A stretch of DNA of 64,000 nucleotides, taken from contig OZ007034.1 of the NCBI GenBank assembly GCA_963931635.1, positions 2,046,001 to 2,110,000 on the forward strand, in the 5' to 3' direction. Made by a program: the position numbers and the translations under genes. Shown in pieces: positions 16,745-25,447 of the stretch. This DNA comes from Caccoplasma sp905210875. Its GTDB lineage: Bacteria > Bacteroidota > Bacteroidia > Bacteroidales > UBA11471. Within the stretch, counting starts at the first letter, position 1, and each line of letters begins with the position of its first letter. The notes beneath the pieces are model-generated. The model searched no databases, was not told where the DNA came from, and saw nothing but the letters and a program-made list of their open reading frames with translations.

Positions 16745-18019
16745 TTACTTGTATTTGTCTCCCCAAAGTGTGTGTAGATGCTCTTTGTGCCGTTCTTCCG
16801 CAGCGTTGGCTTGGGGGTGCCACAGCGATTTATTCTTGATTTCGTCGGGAAGGTATTGTTGCTTCACAAAGTGCCCTTCGAAATCATGGGCATACAGATA
16901 GTTTTTGCCATAACCCAATTCTTTCATTAAAGAGGTAGGGGCGTTGCGCAGATGAAGAGGCACAGGCAGGTTGCCGGTTTGTTCGACGCAGGCGAGAGCA
17001 TCGTTGATGGCCATATAGGCTGAGTTGCTCTTGGGGCTGCATGCCAAATATACGGCTGCCTCGGCCAAGGCGATGCGGCCTTCGGGACACCCGATATTTT
17101 GTACGGCTTCGAAGGCTGCATTGGCGATGAGTAGGGCGTTGGGGTTGGCCAAGCCTATGTCTTCCGAGGCCGAGATGACCAGTCGACGCGCTATGAATTT
17201 GGGATCTTCTCCTCCGGCAACCATGCGGGCCAGCCAATAGACGGCACCGTCGGGGTCACTGCCGCGTATCGACTTGATGAAAGCCGATATGATGTCGTAG
17301 TGCATTTCTCCCCCCTTGTCATAGGCCATGGGGTTTTGTTGCAATCTGTCGATCACAACAGCATCGTCGATAATCAGCGGCTCTTCGGGGGAAGTGGCGT
17401 TGGTTATGAGGTCAATGATGTTGAGCAGTTTGCGGGCGTCACCTCCGGCATAGCGGAAAAGTGCGGTCGTCTCTTTTATCTCAATGTGCCGTTTTTGCAA
17501 CTCTTTGTCGGTGTGTATGGCCCGGTCGAGCAACTGTTGCAGGTGCTTGGTGTCAAGCGATTTGAGTACATAAACCTGGCAGCGAGAGAGGAGTGGTCGT
17601 ATTACCTCAAACGATGGATTCTCGGTCGTGGCTCCGATGAGGGTGACGGTGCCGTTTTCTACGGCACCGAGCAGCGAGTCTTGCTGCGACTTGTTGAAAC
17701 GGTGTATTTCGTCGATAAACAGAATGGGCCGGCTTTGTTGAAATATGCCGTTGCTCTTGCATTTGTCTATGACGTCGCGTACCTCTTTTACGCCCGAGTG
17801 TATGGCACTCAGGGTGTAGAACGGGGTTTTGAGTTGGACAGCGATGATATGGGCCAGCGTTGTTTTGCCGACACCGGGAGGCCCCCATAATATAAATGAG
17901 GATACCTCTCCGCTGTCTATCATTCGGCGTAAAACGGCACCTTTTCCCACGAGATGTTCCTGCCCGATGTAGTCATCGAGCGACCTGGGTCGCAATCGTT
18001 CGGCTAGTGGTGGTAACAT
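16745..18019 (-). CDS. rarA: Replication-associated recombination ATPase RarA
   Basis: A 424-residue AAA+ ATPase of the RarA/MgsA/WRNIP1 family, acting at stalled replication forks. Walker A is GPPGVGKTTLAH near residues 45-56; Walker B is ILFIDEIHRFNKSQQD near 98-113; sensor 1 is LIGATTENPSF near 130. The C-terminal tetramerisation region has AVYLACSPKSNSAYMAI and ends in WHPQANAAEERHKEHLHTLWG. Normal length. It lies 36 bp after purA on the same strand. Confidence 0.95.
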   Translation of the reverse strand: MLPPLAERLRPRSLDDYIGQEHLVGKGAVLRRMIDSGEVSSFILWGPPGVGKTTLAHIIAVQLKTPFYTLSAIHSGVKEVRDVIDKCKSNGIFQQSRPILFIDEIHRFNKSQQDSLLGAVENGTVTLIGATTENPSFEVIRPLLSRCQVYVLKSLDTKHLQQLLDRAIHTDKELQKRHIEIKETTALFRYAGGDARKLLNIIDLITNATSPEEPLIIDDAVVIDRLQQNPMAYDKGGEMHYDIISAFIKSIRGSDPDGAVYWLARMVAGGEDPKFIARRLVISASEDIGLANPNALLIANAAFEAVQNIGCPEGRIALAEAAVYLACSPKSNSAYMAINDALACVEQTGNLPVPLHLRNAPTSLMKELGYGKNYLYAHDFEGHFVKQQYLPDEIKNKSLWHPQANAAEERHKEHLHTLWGDKYK

Positions 18020-18055
18020 GGAACTTCGAGAGATTGGTGTGCGTTGCGTGTGTGA

Positions 18056-19333
18056 TTATTCGTCTTCGGTATAACGTTCGATGGTCTGTTCACGGTCGGG
18101 TCCTACCGATACGATTTTGATGCGTACTCCCAGTTCTTCTTCGAGGAAAGTGAGGTAGGCGTTGAATTCTTCGGGGAATTCGTCTTCGCTCTGCATGTGG
18201 GTCATGTCGCATTTCCAACCGGGGAATTCCACATATACGGGTTCGATTTTGTCGTCGATTTCGAAGGGGAATTCGTCGGTCTCCTTGCCGTCAATACGGT
18301 AGGCAACACAAGCTTTGATGGTGTCGAAGGTGTCGAGTACGTCGCTCTTCATCATGATGAGGTCGGTAACACCGTCGATCATGATGGCATATTTCAAGGC
18401 GACAAGGTCGATCCAACCGCAGCGGCGTTCGCGTCCGGTAACGGCACCATATTCATGACCGATGTCGCGGATTTTCTTTCCGGTTTCATCGAAAAGTTCC
18501 GTGGGGAACGGGCCGCTGCCTACGCGGGTGCAGTAGGCTTTGAATATACCATATACTTTGCCGATGCGACTCGGGGCAATGCCCAAGCCTGTGCAGGCGC
18601 CAGCACAGATGGTGTTGGAAGAGGTAACAAACGGGTAGGAACCGAAATCGACATCGAGCAGGGTTCCTTGGGCACCTTCGGCCAGTACCGACTTGTTGTC
18701 TTTCAACAGTTTGTTGATTTCGTGTTCACTGTCAATGAAGCGGAACTGTTTCAGGTAGTCGAGCGAGGCAAACCATTGTGCTTCGAGCTCGGCAATGTCG
18801 TAGGTGTAGTGGAGTGATTGGAGTATGGCTTCGTGGCGGGCCTTTGCCTTGGCATATTTCTCTTCAAAGTTGTGCAGCAGGTCGCCTACACGCAGTCCGT
18901 TGCGGCTCACCTTATCGGTATAGGTGGGGCCGATACCTTTGCCGGTGGTGCCTATTTTCCCGGCACCTTTGGCGGCTTCATAGGCGGCGTCGAGCATACG
19001 GTGAGTGGGAAGTATAAGGTGTGCCTTTTTCGAGATATAGAGCTGGCGGGTAATGTCGTGTCCGCTGGCGGCCAGAGCTTCGGCTTCCTGCTTGAAGAGT
19101 ACCGGGTCAAGTACGACACCGTTGCCGATGATGTTGATTTTACCCCCTTGGAATATACCCGAAGGTATGGAGCGGAGTACATATTTTTCTCCGTTGAATT
19201 CCAATGTATGGCCGGCATTCGGACCACCTTGGAAACGGGTGATGACGTCGTATCGCGGAGTGAGAACATCGACGACTTTGCCTTTGCCTTCGTCGCCCCA
19301 TTGCAATCCTAATAATACATCTACTGATTTCAT
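18056..19333 (-). CDS. purA: Adenylosuccinate synthetase PurA
   Basis: A 425-residue enzyme that joins IMP and aspartate with GTP to form adenylosuccinate, the first step from IMP to AMP. N-terminal P-loop LGLQWGDEGKGKVVD, then GGPNAGHT near 36-43, GKGIGPTYTDK near 128, and GSGPFPTEL near 273 are all characteristic and complete. It lies 16 bp after the Fur-family gene, suggesting a fur-purA-rarA transcript. Confidence 0.98.
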   Translation of the reverse strand: MKSVDVLLGLQWGDEGKGKVVDVLTPRYDVITRFQGGPNAGHTLEFNGEKYVLRSIPSGIFQGGKINIIGNGVVLDPVLFKQEAEALAASGHDITRQLYISKKAHLILPTHRMLDAAYEAAKGAGKIGTTGKGIGPTYTDKVSRNGLRVGDLLHNFEEKYAKAKARHEAILQSLHYTYDIAELEAQWFASLDYLKQFRFIDSEHEINKLLKDNKSVLAEGAQGTLLDVDFGSYPFVTSSNTICAGACTGLGIAPSRIGKVYGIFKAYCTRVGSGPFPTELFDETGKKIRDIGHEYGAVTGRERRCGWIDLVALKYAIMIDGVTDLIMMKSDVLDTFDTIKACVAYRIDGKETDEFPFEIDDKIEPVYVEFPGWKCDMTHMQSEDEFPEEFNAYLTFLEEELGVRIKIVSVGPDREQTIERYTEDE

Positions 19334-19349
19334 AATTTAAGGAGTGTAG

Positions 19350-19856
19350 TTATTTTTCTTGTTGTTGTTTGTTTTCTTTTTCGTTGTTTTTCCGGCGTAA
19401 TTCTTTGCGTTCGGCCTGCAAGCAAGAGGAGCACACTCCATAGACATAGAGGGCATAGTAGGCCGTGGTGAATCGGGCAAATTTCTTTTGAGAAAGCACT
19501 TCGAGCAGCTTCGGGTCTTTCACTTCTCTTATTTTCCCGCAACGAGTGCAGATGAGGTGGTGGTGATTGGCCATGTTATAAGATTTCTCATATTGGGCCG
19601 GATGGTTGCCAAACTGGTGTTTGCGCACCAGACCAGCGTCGACCAGCAGATCTATGGTGTTATATACGGTGGCCCTGCTTACCCGATATTCGCTTGCCGA
19701 CATCATTTCATGCAGCAAGTCGGCATCAAAATGTTCGCTTGTTGCATATATCTTGTCCAATATGGCATATCGCTCAGGTGTTTTCCTAAGCTTCTTTGCT
19801 TCCAGATATTGAGACAGTTTTTGCCGTACAATTTCTCGGGTTTTCTCCTCAATCAT
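19350..19856 (-). CDS. Fur family transcriptional regulator
   Basis: A 168-residue metal-dependent repressor. Residues about 1-85 form the winged helix (RKTPERYAILDKIY, then SRATVYNTIDLLVDAGLV as recognition helix and wing). The dimer domain has MANHHHLICTRCGKIREV and YGVCSSCLQ, giving the two CxxC pairs of the structural zinc site. A charged tail of Lys, Glu, Asn and Gln follows. Whether it senses iron (Fur), peroxide (PerR) or zinc (Zur) cannot be told from the sequence. Start at 19856 fits the family. It is first in an apparent operon with purA. Confidence 0.93.
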   Translation of the reverse strand: MIEEKTREIVRQKLSQYLEAKKLRKTPERYAILDKIYATSEHFDADLLHEMMSASEYRVSRATVYNTIDLLVDAGLVRKHQFGNHPAQYEKSYNMANHHHLICTRCGKIREVKDPKLLEVLSQKKFARFTTAYYALYVYGVCSSCLQAERKELRRKNNEKENKQQQEK

Positions 19857-19882
19857 GGCTCTGATAATTGTGCCAAACGAGG

Positions 19883-19890
19883 CAAAGATA
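19883..19890 (-). promoter_or_regulatory. -7 promoter box for the Fur-family gene
   Basis: TATCTTTG on the minus strand, a perfect match to TAnnTTTG, 26 bases before the start codon. Confidence 0.6.
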
Positions 19891-20017
19891 ATGAATAAAA
19901 CCGAAATATGGTGTGCGAAAGGGGTGATAGTTGCGATTTAATGAGTAATGTTTTTTTTGCGAAAGGGACGGTGTCGGTGTTCCTGTCGCGTTTGCCGGAC
20001 GAAGTTGTGCAGACTCT

Positions 20018-20701
20018 TTATTCTCCTTGCAGAAACCGACACTCTTCGTCGATGTCTGCAAGGAGTGCCCGGCGGGTGTCGGGTACCTCGGCGGTCGATA
20101 TATGTTGTTGCATTTCGGCCGCTCTCTGTGGCGATACGGCTGCCAGCCGTTTCATGCAACCGGTTGCAACGGCCAGCAGATAAGCGGGAGTTGTGCCGCG
20201 CAAGAGGTCGATATAGGCCGATGTGAGGTGTCGCGCCTCTTCGTCAGACGGTGTGTATTTCTGCGCCAGCAGTCGGCTCCACAACTGGTAGCCGGTATAG
20301 CGGGGTAAGTCGTCGACGGCATCGATGCAGTCTGATGCCAATTGTTCTGCTCCGGCGATATGGCACAAGAGATTCATGCAGCAGACATCGGCAACTTCGG
20401 TGTAAGGAATTGTTTCGACCCACTGGCGTGCCGTTGCCAATTCCATCTCTTCGGCCGGGTATAGCCAGGTGGCCAGCAGTTTCGATTCGCGCACGGGCTC
20501 TTCCCACAACCGTTGGGCCAGAGCCTTGTCGGGGGTAACTGTTGAGGCAATCCGTTTGAGCAGGGGAAGCGTGAGCCCGAAATTGACCCGATAGTCCATG
20601 CCTTTTTCGCGCATGCTGGCGGCGACGATGCCGTTCATGGCTTTGCGGAATTGTCGTTTTATCTCTCTTATCTGTTCGTCGGTAGATGTCGGTGTGAGCA
20701 T
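20018..20701 (-). CDS. AlkD-like DNA alkylation repair/HEAT protein
   Basis: A 227-residue all-helical protein of the AlkC/AlkD superfamily, which removes alkylated bases using HEAT-like repeats. Family features are the early FGLTLPLLKRIA (choice of helix pairs), WEEPVRESKLLATWLYP near residue 68 (the conserved R-E-x-K-L/W motif) and VADVCCMNLLCH near 105. It lies 12 bp after dnaB and so is cotranscribed. Several Bacteroidetes members have unproved repair activity; the catalytic Trp/Asp/Arg of AlkD cannot be assigned with certainty by eye. Confidence 0.78.
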   Translation of the reverse strand: MLTPTSTDEQIREIKRQFRKAMNGIVAASMREKGMDYRVNFGLTLPLLKRIASTVTPDKALAQRLWEEPVRESKLLATWLYPAEEMELATARQWVETIPYTEVADVCCMNLLCHIAGAEQLASDCIDAVDDLPRYTGYQLWSRLLAQKYTPSDEEARHLTSAYIDLLRGTTPAYLLAVATGCMKRLAAVSPQRAAEMQQHISTAEVPDTRRALLADIDEECRFLQGE

Positions 20702-20713
20702 GGCAGAAAATTT

Positions 20714-22246
20714 TTAGAAAGGCACGTTGTCGTCCTGCTGGTTCAGAAAATCGGTGTTGGGGCTCAGCGCACCTGCATTGTCGGTCGGCAGCTGGCTGTT
20801 GTCGCGTTTCCGATTTATTTTAGAGGGAATGACCGTATCGTCTTTCAGGTTCTGGAAGCGGGCCAGTTCGCCGCGGAAGCGCAGTCGCACGTCGCCCACG
20901 GCACCGTTACGGTGCTTGGCTATGATGATTTCGGCCAGACCCACAAGAGAGTTGCCTTTGGCGTCTTCGGTAATTTTGTAATACTCGGGGCGGTGTATGA
21001 AGCATACCATGTCGGCGTCCTGCTCGATGGCTCCCGATTCACGCAGGTCGGCCAGTTGCGGACGCTTGCCCTCTTCGCCGGTACGGGTTTCGACGCCACG
21101 GTTGAGCTGCGACAGGGCGATGATGGGAATGTTCAGCTCCTTGGCAAGGCCTTTGAGCGAGCGGGAGATGGTACTTACCTCCTGTTCGCGGCTGCCGAAG
21201 TTCATGCCACTGGCGTTCATCAGTTGCAGGTAGTCGATGATAATCAGTTTTATGCCATGTTCTCTTACCAGTCGACGAGCCTTGGTGCGCAGTTCAAAGA
21301 CCGAGAGGCTCGGGGTATCGTCGATGAAGATGGGGGCGTCGTATAGGTCGTTGATTTTGGCGTTCAGCTGCTCCCATTCGTGGGGTGCGAGCTGGCCACT
21401 CTTGATTTTCTCTCCCGGTATCTCGCAGGTGTTGATGATGAGACGGTTGACAAGTTGTACGTTCGACATTTCGAGCGAGAAGATGGCCACCGGCGTGTTG
21501 TAGTTGGTGGCCATGTTCTTGGCCATGGAGAGTACAAAGGCTGTCTTACCCATGGCCGGGCGGGCCGCAATGATGATGAGGTCGGAGTTCTGCCAGCCCG
21601 AGGTCATTTTGTCGAGGTCGGTAAATCCCGATTGCAGACCGCTCAATCCGTCTTTCCGGTTCGATGCGATTTCGAGAATGTGCAGGGCCTCGTTGATGAC
21701 GGGGTTGATTTGGGTAACATCTTTCTTGACATTTCGCTGGGAGATTTCGAAAAGCTGACCTTCGGCTTCCTGCATCAGGTCGTCGACGTCGTAGGTCTCT
21801 TCATAGGCCTTGGCCTGAATCTCTCCGGTGAAGCGTATCAGTTCGCGGGCCAGGTATTTCTGGGCGATGATGCGGGCGTGAAACTCGATGTTGGCTGCCG
21901 ACGATACCCGACTGGTCAGTTCGGTGATGACATATTCGCCGCCCACCTCTTCGAGTTTTCCGTTGCGCCGGAGCTGTTCGCACACGGTGAGCATGTCGAT
22001 GGGCTCCTGTTTCATGGCTAGGTCGACGATAGCCGTGAAAATAAGCTGGTGCTTATATTCGTAGAAACACTCTGGTTTCAAAATGTCGCTGATGATGGAG
22101 TAGGCGTCTTTTTCGAGCATGAGAGCTCCCAAAACGGCCTCTTCGAGGTCGCGGGCCTGAGGTTGTATCTTGCCCATGTCGGTCATGGGCGAGAGGGCCG
22201 GGTTTTTCTTGCGTGCGGGAGTTTTACGTCCGGATATGATTTCCAT
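20714..22246 (-). CDS. dnaB: Replicative DNA helicase DnaB
   Basis: A 510-residue hexameric 5'-3' helicase. The N-terminal DnaG-binding helical domain is residues about 25-130 (starting QARDLEEAVLGALMLE), then a linker, then the RecA-like domain: FTDLDKMTSGWQNSDLIIIAARPAMGKTA (Walker A) near 200-228, IIIDYLQLM (Walker B) near 335, and an Arg-finger region near RGVETRTGEEGKRP. There is no intein. A promoter box lies 35 bases upstream. The short C-terminal tail ends in NTDFLNQQDDNVPF. Confidence 0.98.
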   Translation of the reverse strand: MEIISGRKTPARKKNPALSPMTDMGKIQPQARDLEEAVLGALMLEKDAYSIISDILKPECFYEYKHQLIFTAIVDLAMKQEPIDMLTVCEQLRRNGKLEEVGGEYVITELTSRVSSAANIEFHARIIAQKYLARELIRFTGEIQAKAYEETYDVDDLMQEAEGQLFEISQRNVKKDVTQINPVINEALHILEIASNRKDGLSGLQSGFTDLDKMTSGWQNSDLIIIAARPAMGKTAFVLSMAKNMATNYNTPVAIFSLEMSNVQLVNRLIINTCEIPGEKIKSGQLAPHEWEQLNAKINDLYDAPIFIDDTPSLSVFELRTKARRLVREHGIKLIIIDYLQLMNASGMNFGSREQEVSTISRSLKGLAKELNIPIIALSQLNRGVETRTGEEGKRPQLADLRESGAIEQDADMVCFIHRPEYYKITEDAKGNSLVGLAEIIIAKHRNGAVGDVRLRFRGELARFQNLKDDTVIPSKINRKRDNSQLPTDNAGALSPNTDFLNQQDDNVPF

Positions 22247-22280
22247 GTTTTTGTACTATGCGGTCATTGTTTTGAGGGTA

Positions 22281-22288
22281 CAAATATA
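22281..22288 (-). promoter_or_regulatory. -7 promoter box of dnaB
   Basis: TATATTTG on the minus strand matches TAnnTTTG. A CTTG at the -33 position (22309-22312) is 20 bp away. Confidence 0.6.
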
Positions 22289-22579
22289 GTGAAAGGTGAG
22301 AGCAGAGGCAAGGGAAGAAAACAAAGTTTTCATTTCCGGACTATGCCGAGCCGTTTCCTGTATTCTGAATGAAAGAGAAATATAGTAAAAGACAAGAATA
22401 GAAGCACAAAGTGTTCCCGAAGTTTTTTCGATATTTGATTAGCCGGTCCGTCTTGTCTTTACCGTAGTATGCCGATAAAATCAAGTTGATGTAGTAAAAA
22501 AGACCATTCCTTTCTTTCCCGAGTTAAGCAATCGAGAAAGGTCTATGATGTGTAGAATGGAAAAGTCGTGGAAAATCGC

Positions 22580-22587
22580 TACCTTTG
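22580..22587 (+). promoter_or_regulatory. -7 promoter box of ispE
   Basis: TACCTTTG matches TAnnTTTG, 25 bases before the ATG at 22613. It lies downstream of the alternative GTG at 22568, which rules that start out. Confidence 0.65.
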
Positions 22588-22612
22588 TCCCACGGTTTCG
22601 AAAAAGAATTTT

Positions 22613-23440
22613 ATGATACGTTTTCCAAATGCCAAGATAAATCTCGGATTGCAGATATTGTCGCGTCGACCCGACAAATATCACAACATAGCCACGGTTT
22701 TTTATCCGGTAGGCTGGTGCGATGCTCTCGAAGTAGTTCCATCCGAGGAGAGCGGTGATGGTTGCAATCTGCATCTTTCGGGATTGGCAGTCGACGGTCA
22801 TATAGAGGATAATTTGGTAGTCAAGGCTTATCGGCTGTTGTCGCAACATTACACGTTGCCCGCAGTTGATGCCTATTTGCACAAAGCGGTTCCTTCGGGT
22901 GCAGGCTTGGGTGGAGGCTCGGCCGATGCCTCTTCCATGTTGCTTTTATTGCGCGACCTCTTTGCCTTGCCGGCCAACGATGCTGAGTTGGCGGCGCTGG
23001 CTGCACGGCTGGGAGCAGATTGCCCCTTCTTTATTTATAACCGGCCGATGCTGGCTGAGGGAATTGGCGACCGTTTGTCGCCGACAGAGGTTTCGCTCAA
23101 AGGATATACCTTGTTGCTGGTCAAGCCCGAAATAGCTGTCTCTACCGCCGAAGCCTATTCACAAGTCGTGCCGGCCGTTCCCCCTGTTGCCCTGACCGAT
23201 ATTTTGAAACGACCCGTGAGTGAGTGGCGCGACCTTCTGGTCAATGATTTCGAGCCGAGTGTTTTTGCGCATTATCCCGAGTTGGCACATCTTAAAGCTT
23301 CGCTTTATGAAAAAGGCGCTGAGTATGTCTCCATGTCAGGTTCAGGTTCGACAGTATACGGACTTTTTCGTCATTTGCCGGTCGGATTGGAAAACGACTA
23401 TTCCGGTTGTCGTGTGTGGAGTGGCCCTTGCCTTTATTGA
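22613..23440 (+). CDS. ispE: 4-diphosphocytidyl-2-C-methyl-D-erythritol kinase IspE
   Basis: A 275-residue GHMP kinase that phosphorylates CDP-methylerythritol in the non-mevalonate isoprenoid pathway. The N-terminus FPNAKINLGLQIL has the catalytic-site Lys and Asn; the ATP loop is PSGAGLGGGSADAS near residue 87; the third motif is MSGSGSTVYG near 243. The ATG at 22613 is chosen from both the conserved MIRFPNAKIN start and the promoter box just upstream. Slightly shorter than E. coli IspE but complete. Confidence 0.96.
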   Translation: MIRFPNAKINLGLQILSRRPDKYHNIATVFYPVGWCDALEVVPSEESGDGCNLHLSGLAVDGHIEDNLVVKAYRLLSQHYTLPAVDAYLHKAVPSGAGLGGGSADASSMLLLLRDLFALPANDAELAALAARLGADCPFFIYNRPMLAEGIGDRLSPTEVSLKGYTLLLVKPEIAVSTAEAYSQVVPAVPPVALTDILKRPVSEWRDLLVNDFEPSVFAHYPELAHLKASLYEKGAEYVSMSGSGSTVYGLFRHLPVGLENDYSGCRVWSGPCLY

Positions 23441-23533
23441 AGAAAGCGTCTGGATAATTTTTGCGGGCTGACAAAACGACTCTTTATGTAGGATTGGCAG
23501 CATTTTTGCTCTATCTATGGGAAAACGAATTCA

Positions 23534-23561
23534 TCATACACCTTCGTTGTAGGGTGTATGA
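23534..23561. repeat. 9-bp perfect inverted repeat upstream of grpE
   Basis: TCATACACC at 23534-23542 pairs with GGTGTATGA at 23553-23561 around a 10-base spacer, ending 18 bases before the grpE start. No T-tract follows. It may be an operator of the grpE-dnaJ unit or a weak 3' hairpin of ispE. It does not match the CIRCE sequence. Confidence 0.5.
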
Positions 23562-23579
23562 AGTTGTAATTATTTGAAA

Positions 23580-24176
23580 ATGAAAAATAAAAACAGATAT
23601 AAAATGAAAGAACAGACATCGGAAAATCCTGAAAAGGGAATGGAAGAAAAGTCGGAAGTGACAGAAGAACAGAATCAAAACACCCAGGAGGAGGCTCTTC
23701 CCGCCGACGAGGCTGACACTTTGGCAGCCGAGAATGAACAACTGCGGGCGCAAGTCGAGCAACTTAAAAAAGAGTATCTGTTGGCAAGGGCCGATTTGGA
23801 AAACTTCCGCAAGAGGACTTTGAAAGAAAAGGCCGAATTGATAAAGAATGGAGGTGAAACCTGTCTTAAAGACATTTTGCCTGTTATCGATGATTTTGAG
23901 CGAGGTCTCCAAGCTGTGAGTGAAAGCTCTGACATAGAGGCTGTAAAACATGGCATTGAGCTTATTTACAATAAGTTCAGAGCCTATCTCGATAGACATG
24001 GCGTCAAAGAGATACCAACAGACGGAGCCAATTTCGATACGGAGTATCACGAGGCGGTAACCACATTCCCGGCTCCGACACCCGAACAAAAAGGAAAAGT
24101 GATAGATTGTGTGCAGAAAGGGTACACGTTGAACGATAAAGTGATACGTTTTGCCAAAGTTGTTGTTGGAGAATAA
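23580..24176 (+). CDS. grpE: Nucleotide exchange factor GrpE
   Basis: A 198-residue co-chaperone that drives ADP release from DnaK. Residues about 15-50 are acidic and disordered; residues about 50-90 form the long coiled coil (AENEQLRAQVEQLKKEYL); then comes the four-helix region with ARADLENFRKRTLKE and LPVIDDFERGLQ, and the C-terminal beta-wing ending VQKGYTLNDKVIRFAKVVV, the family signature. The ATG at 23580 is taken; an in-frame ATG at 23604 is possible. dnaJ follows after 35 bp, so the two are cotranscribed; dnaK is not in the window. Confidence 0.95.
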   Translation: MKNKNRYKMKEQTSENPEKGMEEKSEVTEEQNQNTQEEALPADEADTLAAENEQLRAQVEQLKKEYLLARADLENFRKRTLKEKAELIKNGGETCLKDILPVIDDFERGLQAVSESSDIEAVKHGIELIYNKFRAYLDRHGVKEIPTDGANFDTEYHEAVTTFPAPTPEQKGKVIDCVQKGYTLNDKVIRFAKVVVGE

Positions 24177-24211
24177 TCTATCGTAAAAACGTTAAAAACA
24201 AGAAGATACCC

Positions 24212-25369
24212 ATGAGTAGCAAGCGAGATTATTATGAAGTGCTGGAGGTCGCCAAAACAGCAACGGCCGAAGAGATAAAAAAAGCATACAGAAAGAAAGC
24301 CATTCAATATCACCCCGATAAAAATCCTGGCGATAAAGAGGCTGAGGAAAAATTCAAAGAGGCTGCCGAAGCTTATGAAGTGCTGAGTAACAGTGAAAAA
24401 AGAGCCCGTTACGACCAATTCGGTCATGCTGGCGTGGAAGGCGGAACATCGGGATTTGGTGGTTCGGGAGGTATGTCGATGGAAGATATCTTCTCTCATT
24501 TTGGCGACATCTTCGGTGGCGGATTCGGTGGTTTCAGCGGATTTGGAGGTTTTGGCAGCAGCTCGCGTAGCGGAAAACGTGTCAATCGAGGTTCTGATTT
24601 GCGGGTGCGGGTAAAACTCAATTTGCAAGAGATAGCTTCTGGTGTAGAGAAAAAAATAAAAGTCAAGAAGTATGTTTCTTGTCCCGATTGCAAAGGTACA
24701 GGAGCCGAAAAAGGCTCAGCCTATGAGACTTGTTCTCAGTGCAAGGGAAGCGGGGTTATCACCCAGATGCGTCAGACCATACTTGGTACCATGCAGTCGA
24801 CTACGGCCTGCCCCAAGTGTGGCGGCGAAGGCCGTATCATTACCCACAAATGTCCGAAGTGCAACGGTGAGGGTATCTTGAAAGAAGATGAGGTTATCAC
24901 CATTAACATACCTGCAGGTGTATCCGATGGCATGCAACTGTCGATGAGTGGTGCTGGTAATGCTGCACGTCATGGCGGAGTGAACGGAGATTTGCTCATT
25001 TTGGTGCAGGAAGAACCGCACCCAGAATTGCTGAGAGATGATAACGACTTGATATACAATGCTCTTATCGATTTCCCGACAGCGGCATTAGGAGGTACAC
25101 TTGAAGTCCCGACCATAGATGGTAAAGCCAAAGTCAAAATTGAGCCGGGAACTCAACCTGGTAAAGTGTTGCGACTGAAAGGAAAGGGTTTGCCTTCGGT
25201 CAATCGTTACGGGGTAGGAGACTTACTGGTGAATCTTTCGGTATATGTGCCTGAGACACTTACGGCTGAAGAACGAAAGAAAATCGAAGAGTTGCGGACT
25301 CCCGGTTTCACGCCGAGCAAATCGGTGAAAGACCGTATATTCAGTAAGCTACGTCACATGTTTGAATAG
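24212..25369 (+). CDS. dnaJ: Chaperone DnaJ
   Basis: A 385-residue type I Hsp40. The J domain (residues 1-70) has the HPD motif in YHPDKNPG. A Gly/Phe/Ser-rich stretch follows (about 75-125). The zinc domain has four CxxCxGxG-type repeats: CPDCKGTG, CSQCKGSG, CPKCGGEG and CPKCNGEG. The C-terminal substrate domains follow and end at KLRHMFE. It stimulates the DnaK ATPase and holds unfolded clients. Complete and of normal length; second gene of grpE-dnaJ. Confidence 0.98.
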   Translation: MSSKRDYYEVLEVAKTATAEEIKKAYRKKAIQYHPDKNPGDKEAEEKFKEAAEAYEVLSNSEKRARYDQFGHAGVEGGTSGFGGSGGMSMEDIFSHFGDIFGGGFGGFSGFGGFGSSSRSGKRVNRGSDLRVRVKLNLQEIASGVEKKIKVKKYVSCPDCKGTGAEKGSAYETCSQCKGSGVITQMRQTILGTMQSTTACPKCGGEGRIITHKCPKCNGEGILKEDEVITINIPAGVSDGMQLSMSGAGNAARHGGVNGDLLILVQEEPHPELLRDDNDLIYNALIDFPTAALGGTLEVPTIDGKAKVKIEPGTQPGKVLRLKGKGLPSVNRYGVGDLLVNLSVYVPETLTAEERKKIEELRTPGFTPSKSVKDRIFSKLRHMFE

Positions 25370-25389
25370 CGCTATCTCGCTTGAATGCT

Positions 25390-25431
25390 AAAAAGGAGGG
25401 GGTTCTGTCATGACAGAACCCCCTCCTTTTT
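25390..25431. terminator. Bidirectional terminator between dnaJ and mgtE
   Basis: A perfect 21-bp palindrome (25390-25410 with 25411-25431) with A-rich left end and T-rich right end and a GGAGGGGG/CCCCCTCC core. It can stop transcription from both convergent units. Confidence 0.92.
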
Positions 25432-25447
25432 ATATAAATCAAATGGG

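Larger units (their letters stand above)
22247..22612. other. Divergent intergenic region between dnaB and ispE
   Basis: The 366-bp gap holds the dnaB promoter at 22281-22288 on the minus strand and the ispE -7 box at 22580-22587 on the plus strand. The stretch 22300-22560 shows no convincing gene, hairpin or RNA motif. Confidence 0.5.

Noticed and set aside
23534..23561. CIRCE element for grpE
   Set aside because: The arms do not match TTAGCACTC/GAGTGCTAA.
24183..24197. AACGTT with A/T flanks between grpE and dnaJ, like the LacI operator
   Set aside because: The flanks are not palindromic (AAAA on the right instead of TTTA) and the place within an operon makes no sense for this regulator.
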